Source of the DNA: UBA12202 sp049595035
GTDB taxonomy: Bacteria > Pseudomonadota > Alphaproteobacteria > Puniceispirillales > UBA1172
Direction: 5' to 3'
Length of the DNA: 64,000 nucleotides
Assembly: GCA_049595035.1 (NCBI GenBank)
Contig: JBMYKD010000009.1
Span: forward strand, 1-64,000
Position numbers and translations under genes: made by a program. Shown in pieces: positions 61,956 through 64,000 of this stretch (the first letter of the stretch is position 1; each line of letters begins with the position of its first letter). Under the pieces are notes generated by a model. It did no database searches. It saw nothing but the letters and a program-made list of their open reading frames with translations, and had not been told where the DNA came from.

Positions 61956-63974
61956 ATGAGTTCGTCATCCTTTATTGATATTCAGAACCTTTCTGTTGGA
62001 TATACAAGTCGGTCGCAGAAAATCATTAAGGTTCTGCGTGATGTCAGCCTCAAGATTAATCGTGGCGAGAGTGTCGGGCTTGTCGGGGAAAGCGGGTCTG
62101 GTAAAAGCACACTGGCGCTGGCGGCAATGGGGTATTTCAAACGCGGGCTTAGAGCCTTGGATGGAAGCGTGCATTTCAATAATATCAACATGCTGGATCT
62201 TGATCATGATGAGCTGCAGAAAATAAGAGGTGGTAATCTCGCTCTGATCCCTCAAAACTCCGGACAATCCCTGACTCCAACCCTCCGGATAGGGCGGCAA
62301 ATCGCCGAAGCCTTGCGATTGCATAGTGACCTTGACCAAACGGCTTTTGATGATCGCATTATTGAAATTCTCTCACAAGTACGCCTGCCAAATCCGGCAG
62401 CGCTAATTAATCGTTACCCCCATGAATTATCAGGTGGTCAGCAGCAACGTGTTGCTATCGCCATGGCTCTTGCCGGTCAGCCTGATGCTCTACTTCTTGA
62501 TGAGCCTACTACTGGCCTTGATGTCACCACACAAGCACATATCCTCGAATTGCTTAGAGACCTCGCCCGTGACCGCAATATGGCCATGCTGTATGTAAGC
62601 CACGATCTTGGTGCTATTTCGCGTGTTTGTGACAATGTTGTCGTCATGTATGCTGGCGAAGTTGTGCTGACAGGATCATCACGCCAGACTTTACTCGCGC
62701 CAAAGCATCCCTATGCTCATGGCCTCCTTACCTCTATTCCACGGCTAAAGCAAAAGGAATTGCCAGTTGCACTAGATGGCAGGCCACCCATGCCTGGGGA
62801 GACAATTACCGGATGTGCCTTTGCCGATCGATGCGCTCTGGCAGATGATCAGTGCCGAACAACATCACCGCCTCTTACTTGCCTTGAAAGTGCAGAAAGC
62901 ATTAGATGTTTTCATCATGATAAGATTGATCAATTAGCCACCTCAAGCCAAAGGGTTAAGCAAAGAAAAGCTGCCAGGAAGGGCACAGGTGAAATCACAT
63001 TAGGGTTAGAAGACCTGGCCATCACCTATGCAAAATCTGGATTTCTAACACAGTTTTTGAGCAATAGCCCGCCTCCGCCTGCAACCGTCGATGATATCAA
63101 TATCAATATTGAAAAAGGCGAAACCCTTGGTCTTGTAGGCGAGAGTGGTAGCGGTAAATCAACGATCCTAAAAACCATTGCTGGTCTTATCTCACCCAAA
63201 AATGGCGGGATTATTCTTAACCAGGAAACCAAATTGACAGCCAAAGTAGAAGATCGCCCTGCTATGAACTTGCGGCAGATTCAGATGATTTTCCAGAACC
63301 CGGATGACAGCCTGAATCCGCGCCATACAGTGGCACAGATACTGGCACAACCGCTAAGGCTTTATTTTCAGTTATCGGGCAAGGATTTGTACGACCGCAG
63401 CGTCAAATTGCTGGAACAGGTTAGGCTTGGTGAACATTATCTTAGCCGACTACCTAGCCAGTTGTCAGGGGGCGAAAAACAGCGTGTTGCCATCGCGCGT
63501 GCCTTTGCCGCAGAACCCGAAATTGTTTTATGTGACGAAGTGACTTCAGCCCTTGATGTATCGGTGCAGGCCGCCGTTCTGGATTTGCTCAATGTGCTGA
63601 AAAAAGAGCGCGGTACGACCTATATTTTTGTATCGCATGATCTGGCCGTGGTTAAGGCTATCTCTGATCGTGTGGCGGTGCTGTATCAGGGTAGATTATG
63701 TGAAATTGGGCCTTCTGATGCGGTCTATCAAGCCCCTTTTCATCCATATACAGATGTCTTGCTTGGGGCGGTTTTGGAACCTGACCCCGATACAACACCG
63801 ACCCTTAGCGCCGACGATGTGGTTGAACTGTCGCCACCAGCAAAAGGGTGTCCTTTTCAGCGACGTTGTCCAAAGAAACTAGGTGAGATTTGTGAAAACC
63901 AAACACCACCTGCCCAAATATCTGATCAAGGTCATGTCATCCATTGTCATATTCCATTAAAGGAATTACATTAA
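61956..63974 (+). CDS. Fused peptide-type ABC transporter ATPase, DppD-DppF-like
   Basis: A 672-residue protein holding both ATPases of a Dpp/Opp-type importer. First half: Walker A GESGSGKSTLALAAMG (about residue 45), signature LSGGQQQRVAIAMAL, then a cysteine-bearing oligopeptide C-terminal block (CAFADRCALADDQC). Second half (from about residue 345): Walker A GESGSGKSTILKTIAG, signature LSGGEKQRVAIARAF, Walker B IVLCDEVTSALD, and a second cysteine block CPFQRRCPKKLGEIC. The fusion fixes 1:1 stoichiometry. The frame ends at 63974, 26 bases before the window end; nothing is seen in that tail. Confidence 0.95.
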   Translation: MSSSSFIDIQNLSVGYTSRSQKIIKVLRDVSLKINRGESVGLVGESGSGKSTLALAAMGYFKRGLRALDGSVHFNNINMLDLDHDELQKIRGGNLALIPQNSGQSLTPTLRIGRQIAEALRLHSDLDQTAFDDRIIEILSQVRLPNPAALINRYPHELSGGQQQRVAIAMALAGQPDALLLDEPTTGLDVTTQAHILELLRDLARDRNMAMLYVSHDLGAISRVCDNVVVMYAGEVVLTGSSRQTLLAPKHPYAHGLLTSIPRLKQKELPVALDGRPPMPGETITGCAFADRCALADDQCRTTSPPLTCLESAESIRCFHHDKIDQLATSSQRVKQRKAARKGTGEITLGLEDLAITYAKSGFLTQFLSNSPPPPATVDDININIEKGETLGLVGESGSGKSTILKTIAGLISPKNGGIILNQETKLTAKVEDRPAMNLRQIQMIFQNPDDSLNPRHTVAQILAQPLRLYFQLSGKDLYDRSVKLLEQVRLGEHYLSRLPSQLSGGEKQRVAIARAFAAEPEIVLCDEVTSALDVSVQAAVLDLLNVLKKERGTTYIFVSHDLAVVKAISDRVAVLYQGRLCEIGPSDAVYQAPFHPYTDVLLGAVLEPDPDTTPTLSADDVVELSPPAKGCPFQRRCPKKLGEICENQTPPAQISDQGHVIHCHIPLKELH

Positions 63975-64000
63975 TTCAGGCAGACGGTTTTAGTCGTCCA

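Noticed and set aside
1..64000. CRISPR arrays, rRNA genes, intact insertion sequences or transposase genes.
   Set aside because: No regularly spaced repeats, rRNA motifs, transposase motifs or flanking terminal inverted repeats were seen.

Overview
The window is a stretch of an alphaproteobacterial chromosome, most likely from a marine heterotroph of the SAR116 type. That lineage guess is an inference from gene content. Several gene orders are typical of Alphaproteobacteria: coaD-gyrA-ssb with uvrA divergent; squalene-synthase-like/Mth938/secF/secD/yajC beside a DUF815 ATPase; dgt divergent from erpA-xthA; argS-SPOR-scpA-scpB-tatABC-serS-surE-pcm-nlpD; and PIMT-tolC-popZ-valS. DNA is moderately AT-rich and coding density is very high.

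Layout. 1-12.5 kb: tRNA-Lys, coaD, gyrA, ssb, uvrA, trmFO, homologues of two mitochondrial complex I assembly factors, and secDF/yajC. 12.6-26 kb: DUF815 ATPase, then a long leftward operon-like run from dgt to the LytM factor, covering cell division, chromosome segregation, Tat export and repair. An ABC ATPase lies between scpB and tatA, and nagZ is absent from its usual place. 25.5-33.7 kb: erpA-xthA, then leftward PIMT-tolC-popZ-valS-ilvD. 33.9-51.4 kb: tRNA-Cys, a secreted histidine phosphatase, an MttB-family methyltransferase, an EamA transporter, a selenium module (FAD-oxidoreductase/SelD fusion plus SelU), tRNA-Asn, a sulfur module (CysK-like, sulfurtransferase, MetC-like), a YnjBCD-like ABC transporter and several unrecognised membrane or secreted proteins, ending with a small TIGR03643/DUF2805 protein.

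At 51,384 a tRNA 3' half (most like tRNA-Arg) stands without its 5' half. It is followed by about 590 bases of gene-free sequence with nested repeats and two decayed reading frames. This looks like the scar or edge of an integrated element. Everything to the right, 52-64 kb, reads as one catabolic module: a DmdA-like tetrahydrofolate-dependent demethylase, a transthyretin/5-hydroxyisourate-hydrolase-like protein, a thiamine-diphosphate enzyme, an FMN 2-hydroxyacid oxidase, a divergent LysR regulator, an S51 peptidase, and a Dpp/Opp-type ABC importer with both ATPases fused in one chain. No pathway I can name joins these enzymes. This is the best candidate for an undescribed system here: uptake of a peptide- or amide-like methylated compound, its cleavage, demethylation, oxidation to a 2-oxo acid and thiamine-dependent C-C cleavage.

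Starts were set by ribosome-binding sites and neighbour spacing where these were visible. All function calls rest on motif recognition by eye; no database search was run.
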